Source: Anaerolineales bacterium (GTDB lineage Bacteria > Chloroflexota > Anaerolineae > Anaerolineales > Villigracilaceae). From it: a stretch of 59,388 nt of DNA. The DNA lies in contig JABARH010000048.1 in assembly GCA_019187665.1 (NCBI GenBank), positions 1 to 59,388 on the forward strand, written 5' to 3'. A program made the translations under genes and the position numbers. A model generated the notes under the pieces. It did not search any database and had not been told where the DNA came from. It saw only the letters and a list, made by a program, of their open reading frames with translations. Shown piece by piece: positions 30,847 to 39,595 of this stretch (its first letter is position 1; every line of letters begins with the position of its first letter).

Positions 30847-31575
30847 TTACTTGATCTCGTACGACATGCTGACCGAAACAGTGATGGTCAACTGGCCGGG
30901 CTGGATTGGCACAGCGAGCGCTGCTTCGGCTCCGCCGCCGCCGCCCTTGCCATATCCGTCAAAGACCGGGTACGGGAGGGTATCGTAAAACGAGATGGAG
31001 GTGATGTCGCCGAGTTTTACGCCTGCCGCTGCCGCCAACTCCTGGGCCTGTTCCTGGGCGTTCTTTACAGCCATGTCACGCGCCTCTTTCATCGCGGCAG
31101 TTTTGTCGGCCACATCGAAGGCGATGCTGTTGACCGTGTTGGCGCCCGCTGTGATCACACTGTCGAGCAGGTCGCCCAGTTTGGCGAGGTCGCGTACGGT
31201 CACGTAGACGGTGTTATCCACCGCGTACTTGAGTTCGAGCGGCATGCCGTCGGGGCCGTAGTTTTGCGAGGGCCAGATGCTGAAGTTGGTGGTGCGAATG
31301 TCCTTCGCTTCCACGCCCATCTTTTTCAACGCGGCGATCACCTTTTGGGTCTGGATGTTGTTTTCAGCCACCGCCTCCGAGGCCGATGCCATTTCGGTAT
31401 GCACACCGAGGTAGATGTACGCGATGTCGGGGGTCAGGCTGACCTGTCCTACACCGGTGATGCTCAAGGCGCGAGAGACCTCGCTTGCGGCTGGGGCAAT
31501 GGCAGCCGGACCGCAGGCGCTCAATATCAGGACGCCAAGCATCAAAATGGAAACGAGCAACGATTTTGTACGCAT
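30847..31575 (-). CDS. SIMPL-domain (DUF541) lipoprotein
   Basis: 242 residues. Signal peptide with lipobox LSAC near 18-21 (acylated Cys21). The SIMPL domain follows: ALSITGVGQVSLTPDIAYIYLGVHTEMASASEAVAENNIQTQKVIAALKKMGVEAKDIRTTNFSIWP, ending with AVPIQPGQLTITVSVSMSYEIK. Periplasmic relatives such as YggE are linked to oxidative stress; the function here is unknown. AAGGAG precedes the ATG. Divergent from nurA. Confidence 0.88.
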   Translation of the reverse strand: MRTKSLLVSILMLGVLILSACGPAAIAPAASEVSRALSITGVGQVSLTPDIAYIYLGVHTEMASASEAVAENNIQTQKVIAALKKMGVEAKDIRTTNFSIWPSQNYGPDGMPLELKYAVDNTVYVTVRDLAKLGDLLDSVITAGANTVNSIAFDVADKTAAMKEARDMAVKNAQEQAQELAAAAGVKLGDITSISFYDTLPYPVFDGYGKGGGGGAEAALAVPIQPGQLTITVSVSMSYEIK

Positions 31576-31735
31576 GTTTTCTCCTTGTTGGTTTTATTGG
31601 ACGTACGCAAAATAGGGCATGGGGTGCGGCCGCTTAACGCCTCGCCGGTCGGTTGGCGTTAGAGAACGCCGATTATGCGTAAGGCCTGTTCTTTTGTACA
31701 GAATTCAGACGCTGCCAGTCACAAAAAGTTCCTGC

Positions 31736-31764
31736 TTGAGTTTTTGTCTCTTTGCCTGTACAAT
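31736..31764 (+). promoter_or_regulatory. Sigma-70-type promoter of the nurA-herA operon
   Basis: TTGAGT (31736-31741) and TACAAT (31759-31764) are separated by exactly 17 bp. Transcription would start near 31771, about 15 bp before the nurA ATG. Confidence 0.6.
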
Positions 31765-31785
31765 TCTGATACATTTGTTCTAACC

Positions 31786-32970
31786 ATGCCCATCAACTTT
31801 CAGGAAATCCACGCACGTATTCAGGAGGTCGGCGCGGGCGCGGGCGAGAGAAAAAAGATTCTCGACGAGCGGCGCGCCAAAGCGCGCGAACTGCTGGCGG
31901 ACTTCGATTCACAGCCCGACGTTCTGCGCGCGAAAGTGGAGACGGTCAAAAGCGCCGACGCAAACATCCGCTGCGCGCTTCCCCGCGCGGAATCCCTCGC
32001 GGCCTCTCACCCCGCGCGGCAGGCGGCCGACGACGCGACCCTGCTCGCCGCGGACGGTTCGCAGATCCTCCCCGACCGGCACGCGGCGATCCAATTCAGC
32101 CTGATCAACGTCGGCGCGATCTGCATGCGGTTAAATTCGGGGCAAACGCCAGAGACGTTCACCGAAAGCGAATTGCTCTACGGCGACGAACTTCTGCCGC
32201 GGGGCGTTCCCTTGTCTGAAGGAATGGTGTCGCTGCGCCGCGACCTGGCCGAGCGCATCAAACTGGACGAATTATCAAACGGCATTAAAGGGCCGGTCGT
32301 CACGTTGACGGACGGTCCCATCGAATTATGGGGCGCGAAGGGCGAAGACGCGGCCGCCTATGCGGAGTTCATCCAAAAATACCTGACCATCCTTTCCCGC
32401 CTGCAAACGCGCGGCGTGATTGTGGCGGGCTATGTGGACAAGCCCTCCGCCGACCTTGTCGTTCGCCTGCTTGAGATTGCAATGGCAGACCACGAGCAGA
32501 TACAAAAGATGCGCGAGTTCCATCCGTTGCGCGGCGTGAGCGACCGCTGGCTGTTTGGCGAACGCGAGAACCCGCTTCTCGGCGCGGGCGAGCGTTCGGC
32601 GGTGTTTGGTCTGCAATCGAGTTCCGAAAAAAATTACAAGGGCGCGCTGGCGTTGCATTTTTTCTATCTCAACGTCGGCACGGATGGACATCCCTGGCCC
32701 GTGCGCGTTGAGATTCCAAAGTGGGTAGCGGAGGATAAAGAGAAGTTGAATCTATTACACGCGGTGCTGGTGGATCAATGCAGGATGATGGGGAGCAGAC
32801 CTTATCCCTATCTGCTTCATCGCGCGCATGAGACGGCGGTTGTAAAACACGAAGAGAAACAACAGATCGAGCAATTGCTGACAATGGAACTCCGCAAGAA
32901 CAACGAAGACGTGGATGACGGCTCGTACAAACAGTCCGCGAAAGATTTACAGGGAAGAACCAAGAGATAA
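31786..32970 (+). CDS. nurA: NurA-domain nuclease
   Basis: 394 residues from the ATG at 31786. NurA is a 5'-3' nuclease that works with the HerA translocase in DNA end resection. The two acidic motifs are LLAADGSQI near 87-95 and VVTLTDGPIELWG near 172-184. The C-terminal half (FFYLNVGTDGHPWPVRVEIPKW and YPYLLHRAHETAVV) is also typical. A HAS-barrel protein and HerA follow on the same strand. Confidence 0.85.
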   Translation: MPINFQEIHARIQEVGAGAGERKKILDERRAKARELLADFDSQPDVLRAKVETVKSADANIRCALPRAESLAASHPARQAADDATLLAADGSQILPDRHAAIQFSLINVGAICMRLNSGQTPETFTESELLYGDELLPRGVPLSEGMVSLRRDLAERIKLDELSNGIKGPVVTLTDGPIELWGAKGEDAAAYAEFIQKYLTILSRLQTRGVIVAGYVDKPSADLVVRLLEIAMADHEQIQKMREFHPLRGVSDRWLFGERENPLLGAGERSAVFGLQSSSEKNYKGALALHFFYLNVGTDGHPWPVRVEIPKWVAEDKEKLNLLHAVLVDQCRMMGSRPYPYLLHRAHETAVVKHEEKQQIEQLLTMELRKNNEDVDDGSYKQSAKDLQGRTKR

Positions 32971-33058
32971 TGTCGTTGCGAGGAGGAGCGAAGCGACGAC
33001 GAAGCAATCTCCTCATTAGCGAGGAGACTGCTTCGTAACAAGCGCTCGCAGCGACATA
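32969..33058. repeat. Dispersed hairpin repeat between nurA and the HAS-barrel gene
   Basis: ATGTCGTTGCGAG at the left pairs with CTCGCAGCGACAT at the right, and internal GAAGCAATCTCC / GGAGACTGCTTC pair as well. This 'TTGCGAGGAGCGAAGCGACGA' type of sequence is a common dispersed element in bacterial genomes. Confidence 0.75.
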
Positions 33059-33075
33059 TGAAATGAGGAGATGAA

Positions 33076-33666
33076 ATGACTCAACCAATCGAAATCGGAC
33101 GGCTACTCCGCGCGGGGACGACAAGCTTCGTGGCGGGATGCCGCGTCAATCAACTGGATGCGCCGTCGTTTGGGGCGTTGGTGCGCGCGCCGCTGGGGGG
33201 CGGATATCAAATCTTCGGCATCATCCACGACATCCACATTGACGACGACGGGCTGGTGCGTCAACTCGTCACGGCGGATAATATCAGAGACGAGGTGATG
33301 AAGGATAACCGCGAGCGAAGAATCGTCCCCGTGGAAATGTCCGTGCTGGCGGTGGGATACGAGCAGGATGGAAAGATTCATCATCTTCTGCCGCCGCGTC
33401 CGCCGTTGAGTTTGGATGTGATCTTCAAGTGTGACGACAACGACATCGCGCGCTTCACCGAAAAGTTTGGATATTTCAGGCACATCTTGAACAATCAGGA
33501 AATCCCTGTGGGTGAAGTGGTGGCGGCGCATATTTTGCAGGCGCAGTCCGCGCACAAGGATAAGAGTTGGCAGGAACGCGCGATGCATGAAGTCATCACA
33601 TTGCTGCGCGATGATTACCCGACGTTGATGTCCGTGCTGGGCGCGTTGAGTGATGTAAGCGCATAA
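33076..33666 (+). CDS. HAS-barrel-type protein associated with HerA
   Basis: 196 residues. The first 100 or so residues form a compact beta-rich domain (IEIGRLLRAGTTSFVAGCRVNQLDAPSFGALVRAPL then YQIFGIIHDIHIDDDGL), like the HAS barrel that usually precedes HerA-type ATPases. The rest is helical (RFTEKFGYFRHILNNQEIPVGEVVAAHIL). GAGGAG precedes the ATG at 33076. It may be an adaptor for the NurA-HerA machine. Confidence 0.7.
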   Translation: MTQPIEIGRLLRAGTTSFVAGCRVNQLDAPSFGALVRAPLGGGYQIFGIIHDIHIDDDGLVRQLVTADNIRDEVMKDNRERRIVPVEMSVLAVGYEQDGKIHHLLPPRPPLSLDVIFKCDDNDIARFTEKFGYFRHILNNQEIPVGEVVAAHILQAQSAHKDKSWQERAMHEVITLLRDDYPTLMSVLGALSDVSA

Positions 33667-33719
33667 TTTTAGATTTGTGATTGAGGATGTTAGATTGTGT
33701 GAAGGTATAGGAGTCTGCG

Positions 33720-34076
33720 ATGAATGAGAATGAATTGAAAAAGCGGACTAAGCAGTTCGGGTTGCGTGTGATTCGGCTGGTTGAATCATTGCCTAATGCT
33801 CAAACAGCGCGAACGATTGGGAATCAACTACTGCGATCTGGTATGTCTGTGGGCGCAAATTATCGCGCCGCGTGCCGCGGCAGGTCGAAAGCAGACTTTA
33901 TTGCCAAGGCGGGTATTTCGCTGGAAGAAGCAGACGAATGTCTTTATTGGATGGAGATGTTGCAGGAAGCAGGAATTGTCCCTGCTGAAAAGCTGAAAGA
34001 CCTGATGAGGGAAGCAGACGAACTGGTCGCGATCTTCACCGCATCCATTAAAACAGCCAAAGCAAATTTCAAATAA
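33720..34076 (+). CDS. Four-helix-bundle protein (23S rRNA intervening-sequence family)
   Basis: 118 residues, all helical: FGLRVIRLVESLPNAQTARTIGNQLLRSGMSVGANYRAACRGRSKADFIAKAGISLEEADECLYWMEML is the complete family signature. Members are found inside rRNA intervening sequences and as free genes; the function is unknown. Here it sits between the HAS-barrel gene and herA, interrupting an otherwise functional operon. TAGGAG lies upstream of the ATG. Confidence 0.9.
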   Translation: MNENELKKRTKQFGLRVIRLVESLPNAQTARTIGNQLLRSGMSVGANYRAACRGRSKADFIAKAGISLEEADECLYWMEMLQEAGIVPAEKLKDLMREADELVAIFTASIKTAKANFK

Positions 34077-34153
34077 ACATATGGAAAACGGACACAACTT
34101 ACAGTTAATCTAAAATCAAATTTCTAAAATCAGAAATCAAGAACGGAGTTCTT

Positions 34154-35860
34154 ATGGAACAACGAACAAAAATCGGATATTTGGTTGGCGGCGGACTCAA
34201 AGAGAATTTTCGCGTGAGGCTCACGGTTTCCCCGCAGGAGATTCAGGAGGGGGCGTTTGTGGTCATCCAAAGCGGAGAGTGGAATTATTACGGCATCGTC
34301 ACGGACATTGTGCTCGGGGCGACGGACCCGCGCTTTGCGGATGAGCAGATGGAGGGACGGTTCCCGTCGCATATTTCGAAGGCGTTGCACGGGCAGACGC
34401 TGTACGCGAATCTCGAAGTGTTGCCGAACCTGATGCTGGAGATCGGTCCGCAGTTGGGGACGGCGGAGTATAAAGATTGGCGCGGTCGAATTGACGCGGG
34501 ACTCAAAGATGAGCCGCGCATACTGCCCGTCAAGAATGTGCCGCCGCATCACGCGCAGGTGTTTCTGGCGAACGAAGGCGACATCGCGGAAATTTTCGGC
34601 GACCCGAACGAGAAGGGCAACTTCATCATCGGGTACACGCGCGAACAGAATCATCCCGTGTGCATTGACATGGAGAAGTTCGTGCAAAGATCGTCGGGCG
34701 TGTTCGGCGCGACTGGCACGGGCAAGTCGTTCCTCACGCGGCTAGCGCTGGCGGGCTTGATGCACTACAACAAAGCCTCGGTGTTCGTGCTGGATATGCA
34801 CAACGAATATGGTTTTGACGATGTGGCGTCAGACACGAAAAAAGCCGTGACGGGATTGAAGACCAAGTTCAAGTCGAAGGTTCGAATCGTCGGCTTGGGA
34901 GGCGGATCAACCATCCGAGGGCAAGTCCCCGATTTTAATTTGGAGATCTCGACGGGCGACATATCCACAAGCGACATTGAGACGTTGATGCGCGAATTGA
35001 ATCTGCGCGACACCACACCGACGACGTTGAACGCGTTGTACGCGTCGTTTCGGGATGAGTGGTTTGCGCGGTTCCGCGATATGTCGCGTGAGACAGTGAT
35101 CATCGAAGACGAAAGAGGGAAGAAGAAAGAGGTGCCCGCGGAGGGAAGCGTGGCGGCGTGGGCAAATGAAAATGGAGTCAATGTGGCGGCGGCGGAGGCT
35201 CTGCACGACAAACTGCGCAGGCTGTTCGGTAAGCCGTATATCGTCGAGAAGCCCGCGGCGGATTCGGTGAAGGAGATCATCGCATCGCTGGAGAACGGAC
35301 AGCATGTGATCCTGTCGTTCGGCGAACACGAAAGCGATTTGGATTATCTGCTCGTGTCGAATCTGTTGACGCGCAAGATTCGCAACGCGTGGGAGCATAA
35401 GACCAACGCGTTCCGCACGCATGGAAAAGAGGAGCCGCGTCAGTTGATCATCGTCGTGGAAGAGGCGCACAAGTTGTTGAACCGCGAGATGGCGGCACAG
35501 ACGACCTTCGCGACCATCGCGCGCGAACTCCGCAAATATTATGTGACGCTGTTGATCGTGGACCAGCGCCCGTCGCAAATTTATGACGAGGTCATGTCGC
35601 AGTTGGGGACGCGTATCTCAGGCTGGCTCGGCGACGAGGACGATATCCACGCCGTGCTTTCGGGTCTCGCGGGACGGGAGGCGTTACGCGGTATGCTGGC
35701 GCGACTCCAACCGAAAGAGGAAGTGTTGTTGCTTGGATGGGGCGTGCCGATGCCGTTGCCTGTGCGGTCGCGCAGGTATGACGAGGAGTTTTGGAAGGAA
35801 TTGCTCGGTGAGAAGGTGAGGAAGAGCAAGGAGCAGAATTTGAAGGAACTTGGATTCTGA
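34154..35860 (+). CDS. herA: HerA-like hexameric DNA translocase ATPase
   Basis: 568 residues. An N-terminal HAS-barrel (KIGYLVGGGLKENFRVRLTVSPQEIQEGAFVVIQ, to about 100) precedes the RecA-like motor. Walker A is GATGTGKSF near 184-192; Walker B is LIIVVEEAHKLL near 430-441; an arginine-finger region RELRKYYVTLLIVDQRPSQI follows. It pumps DNA and pairs with NurA. Its last codons (YDEEFWKELLGEKVRKSKEQN then LKELGF) are repeated with three mismatches in 66 bp at 40329-40394, beyond the accessory island. Confidence 0.9.
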   Translation: MEQRTKIGYLVGGGLKENFRVRLTVSPQEIQEGAFVVIQSGEWNYYGIVTDIVLGATDPRFADEQMEGRFPSHISKALHGQTLYANLEVLPNLMLEIGPQLGTAEYKDWRGRIDAGLKDEPRILPVKNVPPHHAQVFLANEGDIAEIFGDPNEKGNFIIGYTREQNHPVCIDMEKFVQRSSGVFGATGTGKSFLTRLALAGLMHYNKASVFVLDMHNEYGFDDVASDTKKAVTGLKTKFKSKVRIVGLGGGSTIRGQVPDFNLEISTGDISTSDIETLMRELNLRDTTPTTLNALYASFRDEWFARFRDMSRETVIIEDERGKKKEVPAEGSVAAWANENGVNVAAAEALHDKLRRLFGKPYIVEKPAADSVKEIIASLENGQHVILSFGEHESDLDYLLVSNLLTRKIRNAWEHKTNAFRTHGKEEPRQLIIVVEEAHKLLNREMAAQTTFATIARELRKYYVTLLIVDQRPSQIYDEVMSQLGTRISGWLGDEDDIHAVLSGLAGREALRGMLARLQPKEEVLLLGWGVPMPLPVRSRRYDEEFWKELLGEKVRKSKEQNLKELGF

Positions 35861-35899
35861 TTTGAATTAGAATTGTTTCAATTTGTGATTGGAGGATAA

Positions 35900-37813
35900 A
35901 TGGCTAAGCCCACCCTTACAATGAAATACGCTGGCGGATTAATTAAGCATCTAGGGTTGCAGATGTATTCTGGTGCCGTCCCTTCAATAGCTGAACTTAT
36001 AAAAAACGCATATGATGCCAATGCAACTGAGGTAAATATATCAATCCCTTTCGGTTTACCTTGGAGTGCAGATTCTGTAATCGTTGTTGAAGACAACGGG
36101 CATGGAATGAGTTTTTCAGATTGCGACGATAAGTACCTTGTAATTGGTCGTGATAGAAGAGAAGCAGAGGGTGATACGGTATTGGGTAATCCCAAAAGAC
36201 GTCCAATTGGGAGAAAAGGTATTGGTAAATTAGCTGGATTTGGAATTGCGGATACTGTGAACGTGACAACCATTCAGAACAGTAAACGGTCAATCTTCGA
36301 GATGGTCTATCGAGATATAGAAAAATTAAATCTAGGAGAAGAATACCATCCTAATGTTATTGAAGCGAACGTCAAAACAGGCAATTCTCCTGGCACAACT
36401 GTTACTTTGCAAAATATAAAACTTCAGCGAACAATCAATGAAGATGAATTTCGTTATAGTATGGCGAGAAGATTTTCTCTAATCTCGGGAGATTTTGTTA
36501 TCAAAGTAAATGGAAAGCCCCTAAAGAGGGATGAGGTTGCCTTGCAATTTCGCTTTCCAGAAAAGAAATTACAAACAGAAACCATAACTGGTTCTGGTAC
36601 TATCCAGTGGTGGATTGGTTTCACTGATAAACCAATTGAACGCGATGAGGATCGCGGCATTGTGATTGTTGTACGCGGTACTCTTGCACAACAAACCCCA
36701 TTTTTCTTCGGGTTAACTGGGGGTTTTGAAGGACAATTAGGGCTTCAATACATTACTGGCGAAATATATGCTGACTTTTTAGATCAGGCATTTGATGCTG
36801 TAGCAACAGACAGAGGGAGCATTAACTGGGAAAGGGAAGAAGCCCAGCCATTATTAGCATGGGGAAAGGAAAAGGTTAGAACTCTACTAAAAGAGTGGGC
36901 AAAACTGCGTAGAGCGATTCAGGAAAACAGATTAAGACGAGAAACAAAATACATTGACCTGATACAGCAATTTCCAGACAGACAGCGTGACGAGTTAATT
37001 AATGCTATCACCAAGTTGGCTAGTATTCCAACAATAGAGGATGATCGGTTAGATGAACTGGTTGCATTCTTGATTGAAGCCTACCAGAGAGCAGATGTGA
37101 TGGCAATTATTAGACAACTGATGAAAGCAAATACAATAGAACGGGCTCAAATGTTTGAAATCCTCTCTGAATGGGATGTCGTTGAAGCGATACAGTTTGC
37201 TGGAATAGTCAAAGGAAGATTGGCAATTATTGACAAGTTTGAACAACTAATTGAAGAGGGTGCGCCCGAAAAGGTTTCGGACAGAGATGACATGCAAGGC
37301 TTTTTGGAAAAGCATCCTTGGTTAATTGATAATTCTCTGGCGCTAATGGATCACGAGAAGAAACTAGATTCGGTTTTGGTGAAACACTTTAAAATTGAAT
37401 CTTCTACAAAAGAAGAAGGCTCACACCGAGTAGACTTTTTTTGTGTCAACGATGCAAATAATATCGTGATTGTGGAAGTAAAAGGCGCGGATATATCTGC
37501 TGGCAAGAAAGAGTTTCGCCAAATAATAGATTATGTTGAGTTTTTCCGAGATGAACAGGATAAGAAAAAATCGACAGATCCCAAATATCCCAAGAAAAAC
37601 ATTCGCGGTTTTCTAATTGCAAAACAAATAAAAGACGATGCGCACGGAGAGTCGAGTCGGGCGTTAAGTACTGGCGTTACATTCCAGCCTTGGGAAGGTC
37701 TAGCTGACGCCGCACGTAGGTCGAATCAGGAGTTCTACAGAATTGTAAAACAAAGAGCCAACGCGAAAGATCCGAGAATTGAAGCCTTAGAAAATTTAGA
37801 TAAAATACTGTAA
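35900..37813 (+). CDS. GHKL-type ATPase fused to a Shedu-like PD-(D/E)xK nuclease
   Basis: 637 residues. The N-terminal ATPase has the N-box ELIKNAYDAN (E32, N36, D39), G1 DNGHGM (65-70) and G2 GRKGIGK (104-110), the MORC/Hsp90-like fold. After a middle region rich in helices, the C-terminal domain begins FLEKHPWLI (468-476), a phrase typical of Shedu/DUF4263 nucleases, and carries the likely active site D512...E526-V-K528. GGAGG precedes the ATG by four bases. The gene is visibly AT-richer than herA just upstream, suggesting transfer. Followed 12 bp later by a cytosine methyltransferase, so a restriction or phage-defence role is likely: ATP-driven clamp, methylation-sensitive cleavage. Proposed, not shown. 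Confidence 0.82.
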   Translation: MAKPTLTMKYAGGLIKHLGLQMYSGAVPSIAELIKNAYDANATEVNISIPFGLPWSADSVIVVEDNGHGMSFSDCDDKYLVIGRDRREAEGDTVLGNPKRRPIGRKGIGKLAGFGIADTVNVTTIQNSKRSIFEMVYRDIEKLNLGEEYHPNVIEANVKTGNSPGTTVTLQNIKLQRTINEDEFRYSMARRFSLISGDFVIKVNGKPLKRDEVALQFRFPEKKLQTETITGSGTIQWWIGFTDKPIERDEDRGIVIVVRGTLAQQTPFFFGLTGGFEGQLGLQYITGEIYADFLDQAFDAVATDRGSINWEREEAQPLLAWGKEKVRTLLKEWAKLRRAIQENRLRRETKYIDLIQQFPDRQRDELINAITKLASIPTIEDDRLDELVAFLIEAYQRADVMAIIRQLMKANTIERAQMFEILSEWDVVEAIQFAGIVKGRLAIIDKFEQLIEEGAPEKVSDRDDMQGFLEKHPWLIDNSLALMDHEKKLDSVLVKHFKIESSTKEEGSHRVDFFCVNDANNIVIVEVKGADISAGKKEFRQIIDYVEFFRDEQDKKKSTDPKYPKKNIRGFLIAKQIKDDAHGESSRALSTGVTFQPWEGLADAARRSNQEFYRIVKQRANAKDPRIEALENLDKIL

Positions 37814-37824
37814 AGAGAATATAA

Positions 37825-39204
37825 GTGACAGCGACAAACGAAATCAAGAAGTTTATTTTAAAGAAACGCGTTCGGCGAGGTTTTTCTGCCCTGACCGCTA
37901 TTTCATTGTTTTCAGGCGCGGGTATTAGCGATTTAGGGTACGAATTAGCTGGCTTTCAAATTGTTGTCCAATCCGAAAAGGATTTTGATAGAGCCAATAT
38001 TTGTGAACAAAATTTCCCAAATTCAACTTGTATAAAGGGAGACATTGAAAAGACTTGGAAAAAAATTATCAGGCAATACAGAAAAAGTGAAAAACAACAA
38101 AGATTATCTCTTTTAACCGTTACGCCACCATGTCAAGGAATGAGTTCTTCCAATCCCGGAAGAGGAAAAATAACCGATCCTGAACATGGTGTTCGTGACG
38201 AACGAAATTTATTGCTACTGTCTGCAATTCCCATAATCAACCAACTAAAGCCAAGAGTAGTGGTGGCTGAAAATGTGCCTGCTCTGTTAAACAGAGTTAT
38301 TCGTGAAAAAAACACAGGCAAAATCAAGACGGTTGTTCAGGCATTTGCTGATGAACTTATTGAATATGAATTGTTTGTTGGCGTAGTTCAAATGGCAGAT
38401 TATGGAATTCCTCAATTAAGAAGAAGAGCAATTCTGGTTGCGGTCCACAAAGATGAAAAATGGCTTGAAAATCTCAAGAAGGGAAAATTATTGCCCTGGG
38501 TACGACCTACACATTCGGAAACAGCTATTGACAATCGAAAAAAATGGGTGAGCGTAAGATCTTGGTTAAATCAAATGAGATATTCTGCCCTAGATGCAAA
38601 GACAAAACCTAGCAATCCCAAGGACGCTTTACATTACGTGCCCAGCTATGATGGTGACAGATATTTGATGGTTTTAAGCATTCCACCATACAGCGGAAAG
38701 AATGCTTATCAGAATTCTATATGTCCTGAGTGCAACAAAAATAGCATTCCACTCGAAGTAGCCTATTGTCCTCATTGTGGCAACCTGCTACGCAATCGCC
38801 CTTACGTGCTCAGAAAGAATGGAAGAGCAAGGCTGATCAAAGGTTTCCATTCGAGTTATCGAAGAATGCCACCCGACCGCCCAGCATCTACTGTCACAAC
38901 AAATAGTAGCCACATTGGAGGGGATTACAAGATTCATCCATGGGAAAACCGAGTAATGAGTGCTAGAGAATGTGCGGATTTACAAACAGTTCCTAGAACT
39001 TTCAAATGGAATTGGGCTTTTGAAAATGATCATAGATACTATATTCGCAACGTAATAGGTGAAGCATTACCAACTTATTTCGCATATTTGCATGGAAAAA
39101 TTTTGATGCAACTTCTTCAAGGAAAATTTCCCGAAGATAGTCTTTCGAGATTTGGAGTTGATGGGCAAGATCGCAAGATAAGTAAAATTCATGAGCAAGA
39201 ATAA
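37825..39204 (+). CDS. DNA C5-cytosine methyltransferase with a zinc ribbon in the target-recognition region
   Basis: 459 residues, GTG start at 37825. Motif I AISLFSGAGISDLGYELAGF, motif IV TPPCQGMS with the catalytic C103, motif VI ENV (149-151), motif VIII QLRRRA (197-202), motif IX RMPPDRPASTVT and motif X VIGEALP. Between VIII and IX the variable region contains a four-cysteine zinc ribbon, C300/C303 and C315/C318 (CPEC...CPHC), which is not usual. AT-rich like its neighbours. It probably protects host DNA from the adjoining GHKL-nuclease; specificity cannot be read from sequence. Confidence 0.92.
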   Translation: MTATNEIKKFILKKRVRRGFSALTAISLFSGAGISDLGYELAGFQIVVQSEKDFDRANICEQNFPNSTCIKGDIEKTWKKIIRQYRKSEKQQRLSLLTVTPPCQGMSSSNPGRGKITDPEHGVRDERNLLLLSAIPIINQLKPRVVVAENVPALLNRVIREKNTGKIKTVVQAFADELIEYELFVGVVQMADYGIPQLRRRAILVAVHKDEKWLENLKKGKLLPWVRPTHSETAIDNRKKWVSVRSWLNQMRYSALDAKTKPSNPKDALHYVPSYDGDRYLMVLSIPPYSGKNAYQNSICPECNKNSIPLEVAYCPHCGNLLRNRPYVLRKNGRARLIKGFHSSYRRMPPDRPASTVTTNSSHIGGDYKIHPWENRVMSARECADLQTVPRTFKWNWAFENDHRYYIRNVIGEALPTYFAYLHGKILMQLLQGKFPEDSLSRFGVDGQDRKISKIHEQE

Positions 39205-39229
39205 CTCAAACTAATTTGTACATACGAGA

Positions 39230-39532
39230 ATGAGTTTAATATTGTCTATTGAAATTGCAAATGAATATTCAAGCCCCGCCCAGCGAATCCGTGTAATGAC
39301 GGAAGAATGGGTAAGCCGTGCGGGGTTCTGTCCCATTTGCGGGAATTGTTCGGAAGAATACGAAAAGGATGAATTTTTGCTGGAGGACGCCTATGCTTTT
39401 GAGGGACATTTGCAGGCGAAGCATCCGTCCAATAACAATGTGCGGGCGAAGATCAGACAACAACTTCAGTCCCTGCGGGATAAGGATGTGATCCAATTTT
39501 TGGGGAGAGGGCGGTATCGGAGGATGAATTGA
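39230..39532 (+). CDS. DpnI-family endonuclease remnant with its catalytic core deleted
   Basis: 100 residues. The first 37 align with the DpnI N-terminus (EYSSPAQRIRVMTEEWVSR then AGFCPICGN), a few residues match its second zinc knuckle (CSEEYE), and the rest aligns with its C-terminal winged helix (EFLLEDAYAFEGHLQAKHP then NNVRAKIRQQLQSLRDKDVI and QFLGRGRYRRMN). About 150 residues between them, including the PD-(D/E)xK residues, are missing in one clean, in-frame deletion. What is left could still bind DNA through the winged helix. It may be a regulator or a decayed gene. Starts 25 bp after the methyltransferase. Confidence 0.8.
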   Translation: MSLILSIEIANEYSSPAQRIRVMTEEWVSRAGFCPICGNCSEEYEKDEFLLEDAYAFEGHLQAKHPSNNNVRAKIRQQLQSLRDKDVIQFLGRGRYRRMN

Positions 39533-39560
39533 CAGAGGGTCTCTTTGGGGGTATATTTCT

Positions 39561-39584
39561 GATTGATTAATCGGTTAATCAATC
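39561..39584. promoter_or_regulatory. Palindromic operator of the toxin-antitoxin pair
   Basis: GATTGATTAA and TTAATCAATC are perfect 10-bp arms around TCGG, directly before the antitoxin ribosome site. Antitoxins of this type repress their own operon by binding such palindromes, so this is the likely operator. Confidence 0.65.
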
Positions 39585-39595
39585 GAGAGGAAGCC

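Noticed and set aside
30622..31662. 346-codon plus-strand frame opposite YitT and SIMPL
   Set aside because: Antisense to two recognised genes, crosses a terminator-like hairpin and has no recognisable domain.
35900..39204. Known BREX, DISARM or type I restriction system
   Set aside because: No PglZ, BrxC, DrmA/B, HsdR or HsdS-like gene is present.
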